From: Streptomyces himastatinicus ATCC 53653
GTDB taxonomy: Bacteria > Actinomycetota > Actinomycetes > Streptomycetales > Streptomycetaceae
Reading direction: 5' to 3'
NCBI RefSeq assembly: GCF_000158915.1
Contig: NZ_GG657754.1
Span: 9,781,273-9,822,890 of the forward strand
Length of the DNA: 41,618 bases
A program made the position numbers and the translations under genes. Below the pieces are notes generated by a model, which was not told the origin of the DNA, did no database searches, and worked only from the letters and a program-made list of their open reading frames with translations. Positions 15,482-22,890 of this stretch are shown here, one piece after another (the first letter of the stretch is position 1; each line of letters opens with the position of its first letter).

Positions 15482-15511
15482 GGGGGGACGGGATCAGCGG
15501 GAAAAGGGTGG

Positions 15512-15820
15512 TCAGCGGCCGCGGTCGAGCTGGCCGCGTGCGTAACGGCGCAGCCTTTCGTAGCCCAGGAGCATGCCCTGCGTGTCGAGGGTCACCCGGT
15601 ACGAGGCCAGGATGGTCATGGTGTCCGGCACCCGTTCCAGCTCCACCACCTCCACATCGGCCAGCCATCCGTCCTGTGTCGGCTGCAACGCGGAGACGGA
15701 CTCCGGCGCGGTGCCCAGCAACTCGCCGAGCTGCTGGGCCGCGCCACGCATGGCCTGGGCCGCGGGAACCCGGCGCGGCCGGTCGTTCGTCTCCGGAGTG
15801 TCCGGATCAATGCTCGTCAT
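15512..15820 (-). CDS. gvpO: Gas vesicle protein GvpO
   Basis: A 102-residue GvpO, found at the head of actinobacterial and haloarchaeal gas vesicle clusters and implicated in vesicle formation and gvpA expression. AMRGAAQQLGELLGTAPESVSALQPTQDGWLADVEVVELERVPDTMTILASYRVTLDTQGMLLGYERLRRYARGQ is the canonical domain. Start at ATG 15818-15820 (MTSIDPD), since the upstream extension belongs to another gene's frame. It lies only 4 bp after the stop of the TetR regulator on the same strand, so the two are probably one transcript. A hairpin follows. Confidence 0.94.
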   Translation of the reverse strand: MTSIDPDTPETNDRPRRVPAAQAMRGAAQQLGELLGTAPESVSALQPTQDGWLADVEVVELERVPDTMTILASYRVTLDTQGMLLGYERLRRYARGQLDRGR

Positions 15821-15824
15821 GGTC

Positions 15825-16451
15825 CTACCGTGCCAAGTCGGCGGAGTGTGTGGTGTGCGGATCGCCAAAGCGCGTGACCGGCAGATCCTCCAGCAATGTG
15901 GCGAGCGCGCCGGTGACGAGCGCGCACACCTCGTCCGGATCGGCCTCGGCGAGCGACTCCTTGCCCACGACGACCCGCATCAGCCCGATGCCCAGCATCC
16001 ATGAAAGCGCCAGGTCGGCGCGGAGTCCGCGGTCCTCGGCACTGCTCAGGGACGCCAGCACCCGGGCGTAGTCGTCGCCCATGTCGCGCACCGCGGTACC
16101 GATCTCGTCGCCGCTGCCCACCGAGCGCAGCAAGGTGGCCAGCGCACGGTCCTCCCGCGTCCGGTCGCCGTGTCCGAGCATGCCGCGCAGCGCGGTCTCG
16201 AACAGCTCTCTCGGCGGTGTGGTGTGCAGCTGTTCCTGGCCGTCGTGCGACACCACCTCCCCGAACAGGGCCTTCTTCGAGCCGAAGTAGCGGAACAGCA
16301 GCGCCTGGTTCACCCCGGCGCGCTCCGCGATGTCGCGTACGGTGGCCCGTTCGTATCCCCGCTCGGCGAACAGCGCCGACGCCGCCTCCAGCAGCATCCG
16401 CCGGGTGCCCTGCGCGTCCCGCCGAGGTGCTTCCGGTGTGGTTCCACCCAT
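15825..16451 (-). CDS. TetR family transcriptional regulator
   Basis: A 208-residue TetR protein. The N-terminal HTH reads TRRMLLEAASALFAERGYERATVRDIAERAGVNQALLFRYFGSKKALF (about 14-62), a textbook TetR DNA-binding domain. The C-terminal ligand domain is helical and variable. ATG at 16449-16451 lies six bases from AGGAG; a second ATG immediately upstream is possible. It is divergent from the P450-ferredoxin operon across 148 bp that include a perfect 18-bp palindrome. Its stop is 4 bp before gvpO. It therefore probably represses itself, gvpO and the P450 genes, released by an unknown ligand such as the P450 substrate (inference). Confidence 0.92.
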   Translation of the reverse strand: MGGTTPEAPRRDAQGTRRMLLEAASALFAERGYERATVRDIAERAGVNQALLFRYFGSKKALFGEVVSHDGQEQLHTTPPRELFETALRGMLGHGDRTREDRALATLLRSVGSGDEIGTAVRDMGDDYARVLASLSSAEDRGLRADLALSWMLGIGLMRVVVGKESLAEADPDEVCALVTGALATLLEDLPVTRFGDPHTTHSADLAR

Positions 16452-16567
16452 CATCCACTCCTGTCGTCGGCCGACCGCCCCACCGTTCGCCGCCCGCCGC
16501 TCCGTCGGAGCGTCAGAACACCGGCCGAGAGGCGCCGTTGACCGTATCAAGGGGACCGGCATAGCTT

Positions 16568-16585
16568 CGTAAGCACGTGCTTACG
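16568..16585. promoter_or_regulatory. Perfect 18-bp palindrome, probable TetR operator
   Basis: CGTAAGCACGTGCTTACG is exactly self-complementary and has the TAAGCA...TGCTTA form seen in many TetR-family operators. It lies 14 bp upstream of the P450 start and about 120 bp from the TetR start, where it would block P450 transcription. The P450 ribosome site GGGAGG follows directly. Confidence 0.8.
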
Positions 16586-16599
16586 CCAGGGAGGTCACG

Positions 16600-17790
16600 A
16601 TGACCACAGCGGAGACGACACCCATCGCCTATCCCTTCAACGACCCCGAGGGCCTGGATCTGTCCGGGGCCTATGAGGAAGCGCGCCACCGCCCCGGACT
16701 GGTCCGGGTGCGCCTGCGGTACGGCGAACCCGCCTGGCTGGCCACGCGGTACGCCGACGCCCGACTGGTCCTCGGCGACCGGCGGTTCAGCCGCGCGGAG
16801 GCCCTCAACCGGGATACGCCACGCCAGGGCGAGGGACAGATGGACGGCGGCATCCTGAGCATGGACCCGCCCGACCACACCCGGCTGCGCACCCTCGTGG
16901 CCAAGGCGTTCACCGTCCACCAGGTGGAGAAACTCCGGCCGTACGTCCGGGAGTTGACGCACTCGCTGCTGGACGAGCTGGAGGCCGCCGGGCCGCCCGC
17001 CGACCTGGTCGACCGCTACGCGCTGCCCATCCCGGTCGCCGTCATCTGCCGGTTGCTCGGGGTGCCGGAGGAGGACCGGCCGAAGTTCCGGGTGTGGAGC
17101 GACGCGGCCCTGTCCACCAGCTCCCTGACCGCGGCGGAGTGGGAGCGCAACCGCGAGGAACTGCGCGCGTACATGGCCCGGTTGGTGCAGGAGCACCGGG
17201 AAGCCCCGCGCGACGACATCATGACCTCCCTGATCGAGGCGCGGGACCAGGGCGACCGCCTCTCCGAGCTGGAACTCGTCGATCTGTGCGTCGGCATCCT
17301 CGTCGCCGGGCACGAGACCACGGCCACCCAGATCCCCAACTTCGTGATGGTGCTGCTCGACCACCCCGACGAGCTGCGCCGGTTACGCGAGGAGCCCGAG
17401 CTGATCAAGGGCTCCGTCGAGGAACTGATGCGGTTCGTCCCGCTCGGCGTCGGCGCCTCCCAGGCCCGCTACGCCACCGAGGACATCGAGGTGGGCGGCA
17501 CCCTGGTGCGGGCCGGGGAGCCCGTCCTGGTGGCCGTCGGCTCGGCCAACCGCGACGCCCTGCGCTTCGACGAACCGGGCAGGCTGAACGTCGCCCGCCC
17601 CGCCACCCAGCACCTGGGCTTCGGCCACGGGGTGCACCACTGCCTGGGCGCGCCGCTGGCCCGCCTGGAGTTGCAGGAGGCCCTCGGCGCGCTCATCGGC
17701 CGCTTCCCGAACCTGCACCTGGCCGGGGACGTGGTGTGGAAGGACCAGATGCTGGTTCGGGGGCCGCGGGTCATGCCGGTGGGGTGGTGA
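16600..17790 (+). CDS. Cytochrome P450 (class I, soluble)
   Basis: A 396-residue bacterial P450. The I-helix AGHETT (236-241) supplies oxygen-activation residues, the ExxR pair is E275/R278 (VEELMR), and the heme loop FGHGVHHCLG (341-350) has ligand Cys348. No membrane anchor is seen, so the enzyme is cytoplasmic. Leu262 is encoded by TTA (17383-17385), so efficient translation in Streptomyces would need the late-expressed bldA tRNA. The ATG at 16600 has a GGGAGG site. A [3Fe-4S] ferredoxin follows 5 bp downstream as the likely electron donor; no ferredoxin reductase is nearby. Substrate cannot be told from sequence. Confidence 0.95.
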   Translation: MTTAETTPIAYPFNDPEGLDLSGAYEEARHRPGLVRVRLRYGEPAWLATRYADARLVLGDRRFSRAEALNRDTPRQGEGQMDGGILSMDPPDHTRLRTLVAKAFTVHQVEKLRPYVRELTHSLLDELEAAGPPADLVDRYALPIPVAVICRLLGVPEEDRPKFRVWSDAALSTSSLTAAEWERNREELRAYMARLVQEHREAPRDDIMTSLIEARDQGDRLSELELVDLCVGILVAGHETTATQIPNFVMVLLDHPDELRRLREEPELIKGSVEELMRFVPLGVGASQARYATEDIEVGGTLVRAGEPVLVAVGSANRDALRFDEPGRLNVARPATQHLGFGHGVHHCLGAPLARLELQEALGALIGRFPNLHLAGDVVWKDQMLVRGPRVMPVGW

Positions 17791-17795
17791 CCCGG

Positions 17796-18014
17796 ATGAC
17801 CTGGAAGGCCGAGGTCGACGGCGGCCGGTGCATGGCGTCCGGCATGTGTGCCGGGATCGCGCCCGATCTGTTCGTCCTGGACGACGAGCGGGCGCGTCCG
17901 CTGAGCGAGGAGGTTCCGGAGGAGGAACGGGTGCTGGACGTGGCGGACTCCTGTCCGGCCATGGCCATCACCATCGTCGACGGGGGTGCGACGGTGGTCG
18001 GGCCGCGTCCCTGA
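17796..18014 (+). CDS. [3Fe-4S] ferredoxin
   Basis: A 72-residue small ferredoxin of the type paired with Streptomyces P450s. Cluster ligands are Cys12, Cys18 (C-x5-C) and Cys53 (DSCPAMAI); the position between the first two that would make a 4Fe cluster is not Cys. ATG at 17796-17798 was chosen; a GTG at 17787 overlapping the P450 stop would add three residues. It passes electrons from a ferredoxin reductase to the P450 directly upstream. Confidence 0.93.
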   Translation: MTWKAEVDGGRCMASGMCAGIAPDLFVLDDERARPLSEEVPEEERVLDVADSCPAMAITIVDGGATVVGPRP

Positions 18015-18020
18015 GCGGCG

Positions 18021-18872
18021 TTACGGAACGGCGGGCGGCGAGGACACGGCGGGCGGCGTCGTGACCCCGCCGGCCCCGCTCGCCGCCCCCGCCCCCAGCC
18101 CGGCACCGTTCACCACGTTGGGGTCGAGGCTCTGCTCGCCGCCGTTGTCCGCCGTGCTCACGGAGTTGGGCGGGGCCGTGGGCTTCGACGTGCCGACGAT
18201 GAACGTGGGTTCACCGGGGGCGGGCTTGGGCGGGGTGGTGAACTCCGGGCCCTGGGTCGGGGTGGTGGTGATCTGCGAGACGGCGGAGTCGAAGTTGACC
18301 ATCCCCGTCTTCTCCATCTGGGTGATGTGGTCGAGCACGGTGTTGTTGGCCTGGACCGCGAGCCTGCGCACCAGCGAATTCTTGGTGGTCTGCCGGATCT
18401 TGGCGATGGAGCTGAAGATCTGGCCGTGGGTGACGCGCAGGATGTTCGCGTAGTAGGTGTCGAAGTCCTTGCCGGTCTTCGCGTTCATCGTGTCGATGAA
18501 GCCCTGCTGTTGTGGTGTGGGCTTGTTGGGCAGGGTGATGCCGAGTTTGGGCGCGACGTCCCGGCTGATGGCGTCCAGCAGCTGATGGCCGTCGAGCAGA
18601 TGCTTACCGGCGGTCTTGACCTGCTCCGTCGTCCCCTTCTGGAGCCCGATCTTCCCGGCCGGGTACTCCCACAGCCCGGCCAGCCGCACCTTGACCACGA
18701 AGTCCTTGTCCGCCCCGCTGAGCGGCCCGAACTGATTGTCCGACATCTTGCTGAGATTCGTGGCGGATTCCTGCGTCAACCCGGTCATCACGGGGGAGAC
18801 GATCACGGCGAGGGTGACCACTACCGAGCCGATGAGCAGTGAGGTGCCTGTCACAAAGTACCGTGATCGCAT
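18021..18872 (-). CDS. DUF4142 domain-containing exported protein
   Basis: A 283-residue protein with an N-terminal hydrophobic helix (TGTSLLIGSVVVTLAVIVSPVMTG, about 9-32) serving as signal or anchor. The DUF4142 helical-bundle domain follows (DKDFVVKVRLAGLWEYPAGKIG... AKTGKDFDTYYANILRVTHGQIFSSI, about 55-190). The C-terminal 90 residues are a disordered Pro/Thr/Gly/Ala tail. DUF4142 is a ferritin-like-looking four-helix domain of unknown role, common in secreted or periplasmic proteins. It converges on the ferredoxin gene with only 6 bp between stops. An AGGAGG-like site lies upstream of the ATG. Confidence 0.85.
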   Translation of the reverse strand: MRSRYFVTGTSLLIGSVVVTLAVIVSPVMTGLTQESATNLSKMSDNQFGPLSGADKDFVVKVRLAGLWEYPAGKIGLQKGTTEQVKTAGKHLLDGHQLLDAISRDVAPKLGITLPNKPTPQQQGFIDTMNAKTGKDFDTYYANILRVTHGQIFSSIAKIRQTTKNSLVRRLAVQANNTVLDHITQMEKTGMVNFDSAVSQITTTPTQGPEFTTPPKPAPGEPTFIVGTSKPTAPPNSVSTADNGGEQSLDPNVVNGAGLGAGAASGAGGVTTPPAVSSPPAVP

Positions 18873-19053
18873 GGAGCCTCCTGGCGGGGACCGCTTGTCG
18901 TTGTACGGAGCAGTTGTCGCGTCGCGCTGATGTCAGGCGCCGACCGACACCAGTGAATACGGACCGTTCACTTCCGTCGCTCAAACATCTTGCCGTTTTT
19001 TACCCGCTCTTGGGTGGACGCCCCGTGACCTGTGCGGTCGCTACGATCCCGTC

Positions 19054-19511
19054 GTGGCCCTCTTCCTGATCGAGCGTCCCTCGCCCCACTCCGCCGACGA
19101 GACCTGGCGGCGGCTGACCCAGTGGCAGCGGCACGGCAGCTACGTGCCGTTGAGCAGCGTGGCCCCGCGGTCCGAGGGGCCGACGCGGGTGGGGTCGGTG
19201 GTCGTGGCACGCACCGGGGTGGGCCGGATCGGCTTCGAGGACCCCATGGAGGTGGTCCGCTGGGAACCGCCGGACGGCGGACGGCCGGGGCTGTGCCGAC
19301 TGGAGAAGCGCGGCTCCGTGGTGCTCGGCTGGGGCCGAGATCGAGGTGTGGGGCCGACGGAGAGCGGTCGCGGGCGGTCTGGCGGGAGGAAGCGCGGGTG
19401 GCGCGGCTGCTACGCTTGCTGCACGCCACGAACGTCTGGGTCCGGCGTCTGAATTTTGAACGGGAGCTCCCCGCGCTGCTGGAGGACTGGCGAGGACCAG
19501 GAGGACTATGA
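19054..19511 (+). pseudogene. SRPBCC family protein, two frameshifts
   Basis: The GTG at 19054 opens a frame reading ALFLIERPSPHSADETWRRL... RIGFEDPMEVVRWEPPD, the start of an SRPBCC (START/Bet v 1-like) domain, up to VVLGW near 19333. The family-like continuation AEIEVW is in the +1 frame (from 19334). ADGERSRAVWREEARVARL and the C-terminal RRLNFERELPALLEDW are in the +2 frame, ending at TGA 19509-19511. Removing one G from each of the GGGG runs at 19331-19334 and 19350-19353 restores one continuous protein of about 151 residues. It is either a decayed gene or two sequencing insertions. The intact protein would bind a hydrophobic ligand; its partner is unknown. Confidence 0.75.
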
Positions 19512-19521
19512 TGGTAACGCC

Positions 19522-19924
19522 CTAGGCCGCGCCGTCGGCGAAGGCGTCCGCGCGGATGTGGGTCAGCGGGGCGGCGGCCACCCGGTAGCGCCCGTTGGGC
19601 ACCCTGGCTCGACTTGGTGACGTGGACGGTGAGCGGGCCCGCCCACTCGTACCCCTGCTCATCCGCGTGCCGCATCAGGCTGTCCGTGAGCGTCTGGCCC
19701 GCCTGCTTGCCGTGCCGGGACAGCTCCTCGTACACCTCGTCGGACAGTTCGACGTCATAGGCGTTGGGCACGACCACCCGACTCGAACTGCACACCACTG
19801 CCTGACTGTCGCATTCCTCTCGCAGGGCTCCGAGCAGTTCCACCGGCTCGTTGGGGAACACCTTGGCGATCAGTGCGTCCTCGAAGCGCTCTATGGCTCG
19901 TTCGATCCGGGTCAGTGTGTCCAT
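19522..19924 (-). pseudogene. DUF3662 (FhaA N-terminal type) protein, frameshifted near its end
   Basis: From ATG at 19922-19924 the product reads MDTLTRIERAIERFEDALIA... SSRVVVPNAYDVELSDEVYEELSRHGKQAGQ, the DUF3662 domain found at the N-terminus of FhaA. No FHA domain follows; stand-alone DUF3662 proteins are known in Streptomyces. After VHVTKSSQ the frame changes. The expected continuation VPNGRYRVAAAPLTHIRADA and stop TAG (19522-19524) lie in the next frame. Dropping one base of the CCC at 19602-19604 restores a protein of 133 residues. Decay and sequencing error are both possible. It lies downstream of the SseB-like gene but beyond a strong hairpin. Confidence 0.75.
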
Positions 19925-19948
19925 GGTCACGCGGGTGCCCGTAAAGAA

Positions 19949-19989
19949 GCGGGTGTATGTGCGCGACTACGGTCCGCACATACACCCGC
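19949..19989 (-). terminator. 15-bp perfect inverted repeat between SseB-like and DUF3662 genes
   Basis: GCGGGTGTATGTGCG (19949-19963) and CGCACATACACCCGC (19975-19989) flank an 11-nt loop. It starts 26 bp beyond the SseB-like stop and 24 bp before the DUF3662 start. Its modest GC content for a Streptomyces terminator leaves open a role as operator of the DUF3662 gene. Confidence 0.65.
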
Positions 19990-20015
19990 GCCCTGGGTGA
20001 GCATGGGGAAAACGC

Positions 20016-20411
20016 TCAGCCGGCGCGGCTGAGCAGGGTCTTCACCCCGGTGGCCGTCAGCGTGACCGCTTCCGGGGCACCCGCGTCGATGGTCAGGGAA
20101 AGCTCCTCGGAGGGCCAGCCCTGAGCCAGCGCGCCCAGCGGCACCTGGTGGTAACGCTCGATCTGCGGCAGCGCCTGGTGCATGCGCTCCGGGGTGGTGA
20201 AGACCGGCACCAGCTGGGCGCCGTCCTCCTGCTGGAACACCGGCAGGGTCACGGCCTGCGGGTCGGTGTTCTCGGTGCTCTCGGCGGCGGGAAGCAGTAC
20301 CTCACTCCCCGCGAGGGTGTTCAGCGCGGACTCGTCCGCACGGTCGGCAGCCAGCTCGCCGAGGGCGTGCTGAGTGGCGGTAACGGCGTTGTCATCGGGA
20401 AGAGCAGTCAT
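20016..20411 (-). CDS. SseB N-terminal-domain protein
   Basis: A 131-residue protein resembling the SseB N-terminal domain common in actinobacteria: TQHALGELAADRADESALNTLAGSEVLLPA near the start, then VTLPVFQQEDGAQLVPVFTTPERMHQALP, the 'LPVFT...R' core. The C-terminal half carries LTIDAGAPEAVTLTATGVKTLL. Its function is unknown; relatives are often found near type VII secretion or signalling genes, which are not seen here. Start MTALPDDN at 20409-20411 has a GGACGGA site. A hairpin follows the gene. Confidence 0.78.
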   Translation of the reverse strand: MTALPDDNAVTATQHALGELAADRADESALNTLAGSEVLLPAAESTENTDPQAVTLPVFQQEDGAQLVPVFTTPERMHQALPQIERYHQVPLGALAQGWPSEELSLTIDAGAPEAVTLTATGVKTLLSRAG

Positions 20412-20570
20412 GATTCCGTCCAAGATCGGGATATGCGAGTGGCCGTGCCCGGGAGCGGGCGTCCTGGCCACGGCTGGCTCGAATACCCGGTTGTATGGCA
20501 CTCACACATCCCGTGGCGGAGTGTTTTCGTTTTCTGCTCGGATTTGGCGCGGGTGCCGCTTGGGCGCCGC

Positions 20571-21413
20571 TCAGGTGCCGCGGTACGCCGTGTAGTTCCG
20601 GAAGAGCAGATAGGTGTCGAGAATGTCGGAGGACGCGCTCTCGACCGACCGGTAGATGCCCCACTTGGGCCGCTGGTAGTCGCCCTGGTCCGGCATCTTC
20701 ACGTTCGACATGCTGCCCTGCACCGCGACCGGGGCGCCGGAGCCGGTGCCGTTACGGGCCGTGAATGTGGCCTTGCCGCTGGATCCGATGGTCAGCTTCC
20801 ACTCGATGGTGATCCACTTGTTGCGCAGCGGCGAGAGGTCGGTCGAGGCGATGTCCGGCGAGCCGGAGTTGGCGTACGCCCGAGCCCGCAACGTCTCCTT
20901 GCTGCCACTGCGGCCGAGGTCCAGGGTGAGGTACGGGCCGCCGTTGTCGACCGGGGTCTTGGTCTGGAAGATGTGCGTGAACTTGCTGGTGCCGTGCAGG
21001 GAGGACGGCATGTACATCTCGTACGAGAGGGTCCAGGTCTCCCCGTCCCGCATCTTCAGCTTCGTACCGCCCTGCACCATGCCCTTGGACTCGGTGCGCT
21101 GGCGGTCACCGCCGCCGGTGGTGTCGCGGTCGTCCTTCCAGATGTTGAAGCGGTAGTGGTCGCCGCCTTCGATCACGACGTAGTCCCGGTCAGGGTGCTG
21201 ATTGCCGCGGTCGGCCTCGATGCCCTCGAATGCCTTGAGCCCGACGCCGGACGGGCTGGGATTCCAGACCAGTTGCGGCGCCAGGGCGGCCGCGGCGGCC
21301 GGGGAGGCGCCCGACGTCAGCTGCCCGAGGAGGGGTACGCCGACGGCCGTGGCGGTCATGGAGCCGAGTAACGTCCGACGACTGAAACCGCGTGGAGCAG
21401 AGTCTTCTGCCAT
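20571..21413 (-). CDS. Tat-exported polysaccharide lyase-like protein
   Basis: A 280-residue exported protein. The N-terminus has a twin-arginine signal (FSRRTLLGSMTATAVGVPLLGQ... ASPAAAAA, residues 10-43). The mature part has a jelly-roll lyase pattern (GGDHYRFNIWKDDRD, GETWTLSYEMYMPSSL, FTHIFQTKTP, GGPYLTLDLG, NKWITIEWKLTIG), resembling heparin lyase/glucuronan lyase-type polysaccharide lyases. It would cleave an acidic polysaccharide outside the cell. Leu15, within the Tat motif, is a TTA codon (21369-21371), suggesting bldA-linked, late expression. It lies near genes for hexuronate/aldonate breakdown, which fits a uronic acid substrate, though the exact polymer is not visible. Confidence 0.75.
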   Translation of the reverse strand: MAEDSAPRGFSRRTLLGSMTATAVGVPLLGQLTSGASPAAAAALAPQLVWNPSPSGVGLKAFEGIEADRGNQHPDRDYVVIEGGDHYRFNIWKDDRDTTGGGDRQRTESKGMVQGGTKLKMRDGETWTLSYEMYMPSSLHGTSKFTHIFQTKTPVDNGGPYLTLDLGRSGSKETLRARAYANSGSPDIASTDLSPLRNKWITIEWKLTIGSSGKATFTARNGTGSGAPVAVQGSMSNVKMPDQGDYQRPKWGIYRSVESASSDILDTYLLFRNYTAYRGT

Positions 21414-21561
21414 GGTGGGTCCCTGTGGAGGAGGTCGGAGGAGCGGGGAAATGGTCGATCCCGCGCGTATGCGCGGGCGTGGCGCGTACATACGATGGAC
21501 TGGACCATTGGGGTCGTCAAGGCTCGCGACAGGGTTATTCATCCCATGTCTTGGCAATGAC

Positions 21562-21600
21562 CTCGGCGGCCGCCCCCGAGAAGGGAACGGCCGCCGAGGA
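21562..21600 (-). terminator. 12-bp hairpin downstream of the alcohol dehydrogenase gene
   Basis: CCTCGGCGGCCG (21562-21573) pairs perfectly with CGGCCGCCGAGG (21589-21600) around a 15-nt loop. It lies 37 bp past the dehydrogenase stop and before the lyase-like gene, so it probably ends the dehydrogenase transcript. Confidence 0.7.
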
Positions 21601-21637
21601 CGTAAATGCACTCTGTGGATACGAAGCTGAGCGTGCG

Positions 21638-22678
21638 TCAGATCGTGGCGGCGTCGATGACGAAGCGGTAGCGGACGTCGCTGGAGAGCACCCGCTCGAA
21701 CGCCGTGTTGATCTCCTCGGCGCGGATGGTCTCGATCTCGGCGCCCACCCCGTGCTCCGCACAGAAGTCGAGCATCTCCTGCGTCTCGGCGATGCCGCCG
21801 ATGAAGGAACCCGCGAGGGTCCGGCGGCCCATGACCACCGAGAACAGGTTGAGCGAGATGGGCTCCTCCGGGAGGCCCACGTTCACCAGCGCGCCGTCCG
21901 TCTTCAGCAGCTTCAGGTACGCGCCGAAGTCCAGCGGCGCGGACACCGTGGACAGGATGATGTCGAAGGTGCCGTCCAGCTCCTCGAAGGTGTCCGGGTC
22001 GCTGGTCGCGTAGTAGTGGTCCGCGCCGAGCCGCAGCCCGTCGTCCCTCTTGCGCAGCGACTGGCTGAGCACGGTGACCTCCGCGCCCATCGCGTGCGCG
22101 ATCTTGACGGCCACGTGGCCGAGGCCGCCCATGCCCAGGACGGCGACCTTGCTGCCCGGCCCGGCCTTCCAGTGGCGCAGCGGGGAGTACGTGGTGATGC
22201 CCGCGCACAGCAGCGGGGCGGCCACGTCCAGCGGCAGCGCGTCCGGGATGCGCACGACGTAGTTCTCGTCGACGACGATGCCGGTGGCGTAGCCGCCGTA
22301 GGTGGTCTCGCCGTACTTGTCGGTGGAGGCGTACGTGGCGGTGTGGCCCTCGGCGCAGTACTGCTCCAGGCCCTTGCGGCAGTTCTCGCAGCGGCGGCAG
22401 GAGTCCACGAAACAGCCGACGCCCACCCGGTCGCCGACGGCGTACTTGGTGACACCCGATCCGACCTCGGTGACGACACCGGCGATCTCATGACCCGGCA
22501 CCAGCGGGAACGGCACCTCGCTCCAGCCCTCTCGGACCTGGTGGATGTCCGAGTGGCAGATGCCCGAGTACTGGATGTCGATCGCCACGTCGAACTCGCT
22601 GACCGCACGGCGCTCGATCGTGGTGCGCTCGAGCGGGGCCTTGGGGGCAGGTGCGGCGTAGGCGGCAACGGTACTCAT
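21638..22678 (-). CDS. Zinc-dependent NAD(P) alcohol dehydrogenase (CAD/YahK-like)
   Basis: A 346-residue medium-chain alcohol dehydrogenase. Catalytic zinc ligands are Cys41 (GICHSD), His63-Glu64 (GHE) and Cys158. The structural zinc lobe uses Cys94, Cys97, Cys100 and Cys108 (CRRCENC...C). The Rossmann motif GMGGLG lies at 182-187. The sequence VGCFVDSCRRCENCRKGLEQYC and the phrase STDKYGETTYGGYA place it in the cinnamyl-alcohol-dehydrogenase-like YahK group, NADPH-using aldehyde reductases of broad specificity. Near uronate genes it could reduce a sugar-acid aldehyde, but it may be unrelated. It is monocistronic, with a hairpin after it. Confidence 0.93.
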   Translation of the reverse strand: MSTVAAYAAPAPKAPLERTTIERRAVSEFDVAIDIQYSGICHSDIHQVREGWSEVPFPLVPGHEIAGVVTEVGSGVTKYAVGDRVGVGCFVDSCRRCENCRKGLEQYCAEGHTATYASTDKYGETTYGGYATGIVVDENYVVRIPDALPLDVAAPLLCAGITTYSPLRHWKAGPGSKVAVLGMGGLGHVAVKIAHAMGAEVTVLSQSLRKRDDGLRLGADHYYATSDPDTFEELDGTFDIILSTVSAPLDFGAYLKLLKTDGALVNVGLPEEPISLNLFSVVMGRRTLAGSFIGGIAETQEMLDFCAEHGVGAEIETIRAEEINTAFERVLSSDVRYRFVIDAATI

Positions 22679-22707
22679 GGGGCGTTTTCACTCCTTGCGG
22701 TGGATCC

Positions 22708-22741
22708 GTGTTCGGTCTCCTTCGAATCCATGGCCGAACAC
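22708..22741. promoter_or_regulatory. Inverted repeat in the alcohol dehydrogenase promoter region
   Basis: GTGTTCGG (22708-22715) and CCGAACAC (22734-22741) are perfect reverse complements 18 bp apart, 30-63 bp upstream of the dehydrogenase start. A possible operator or leader hairpin. Confidence 0.35.
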
Positions 22742-22890
22742 CGTGGCAAGGGTGCCAAGGTGAGGGCAGAGTGGCCAAAAGTTGAATCAATCTGAGAGGA
22801 TGGTGGCTAGCGGGGGAGAAGCGGGGAGATACGCCCCGAGCGGGCCGCCGGAGGACGCCGACGACCCGCCCGTCATGGGGAAAGTACCGG

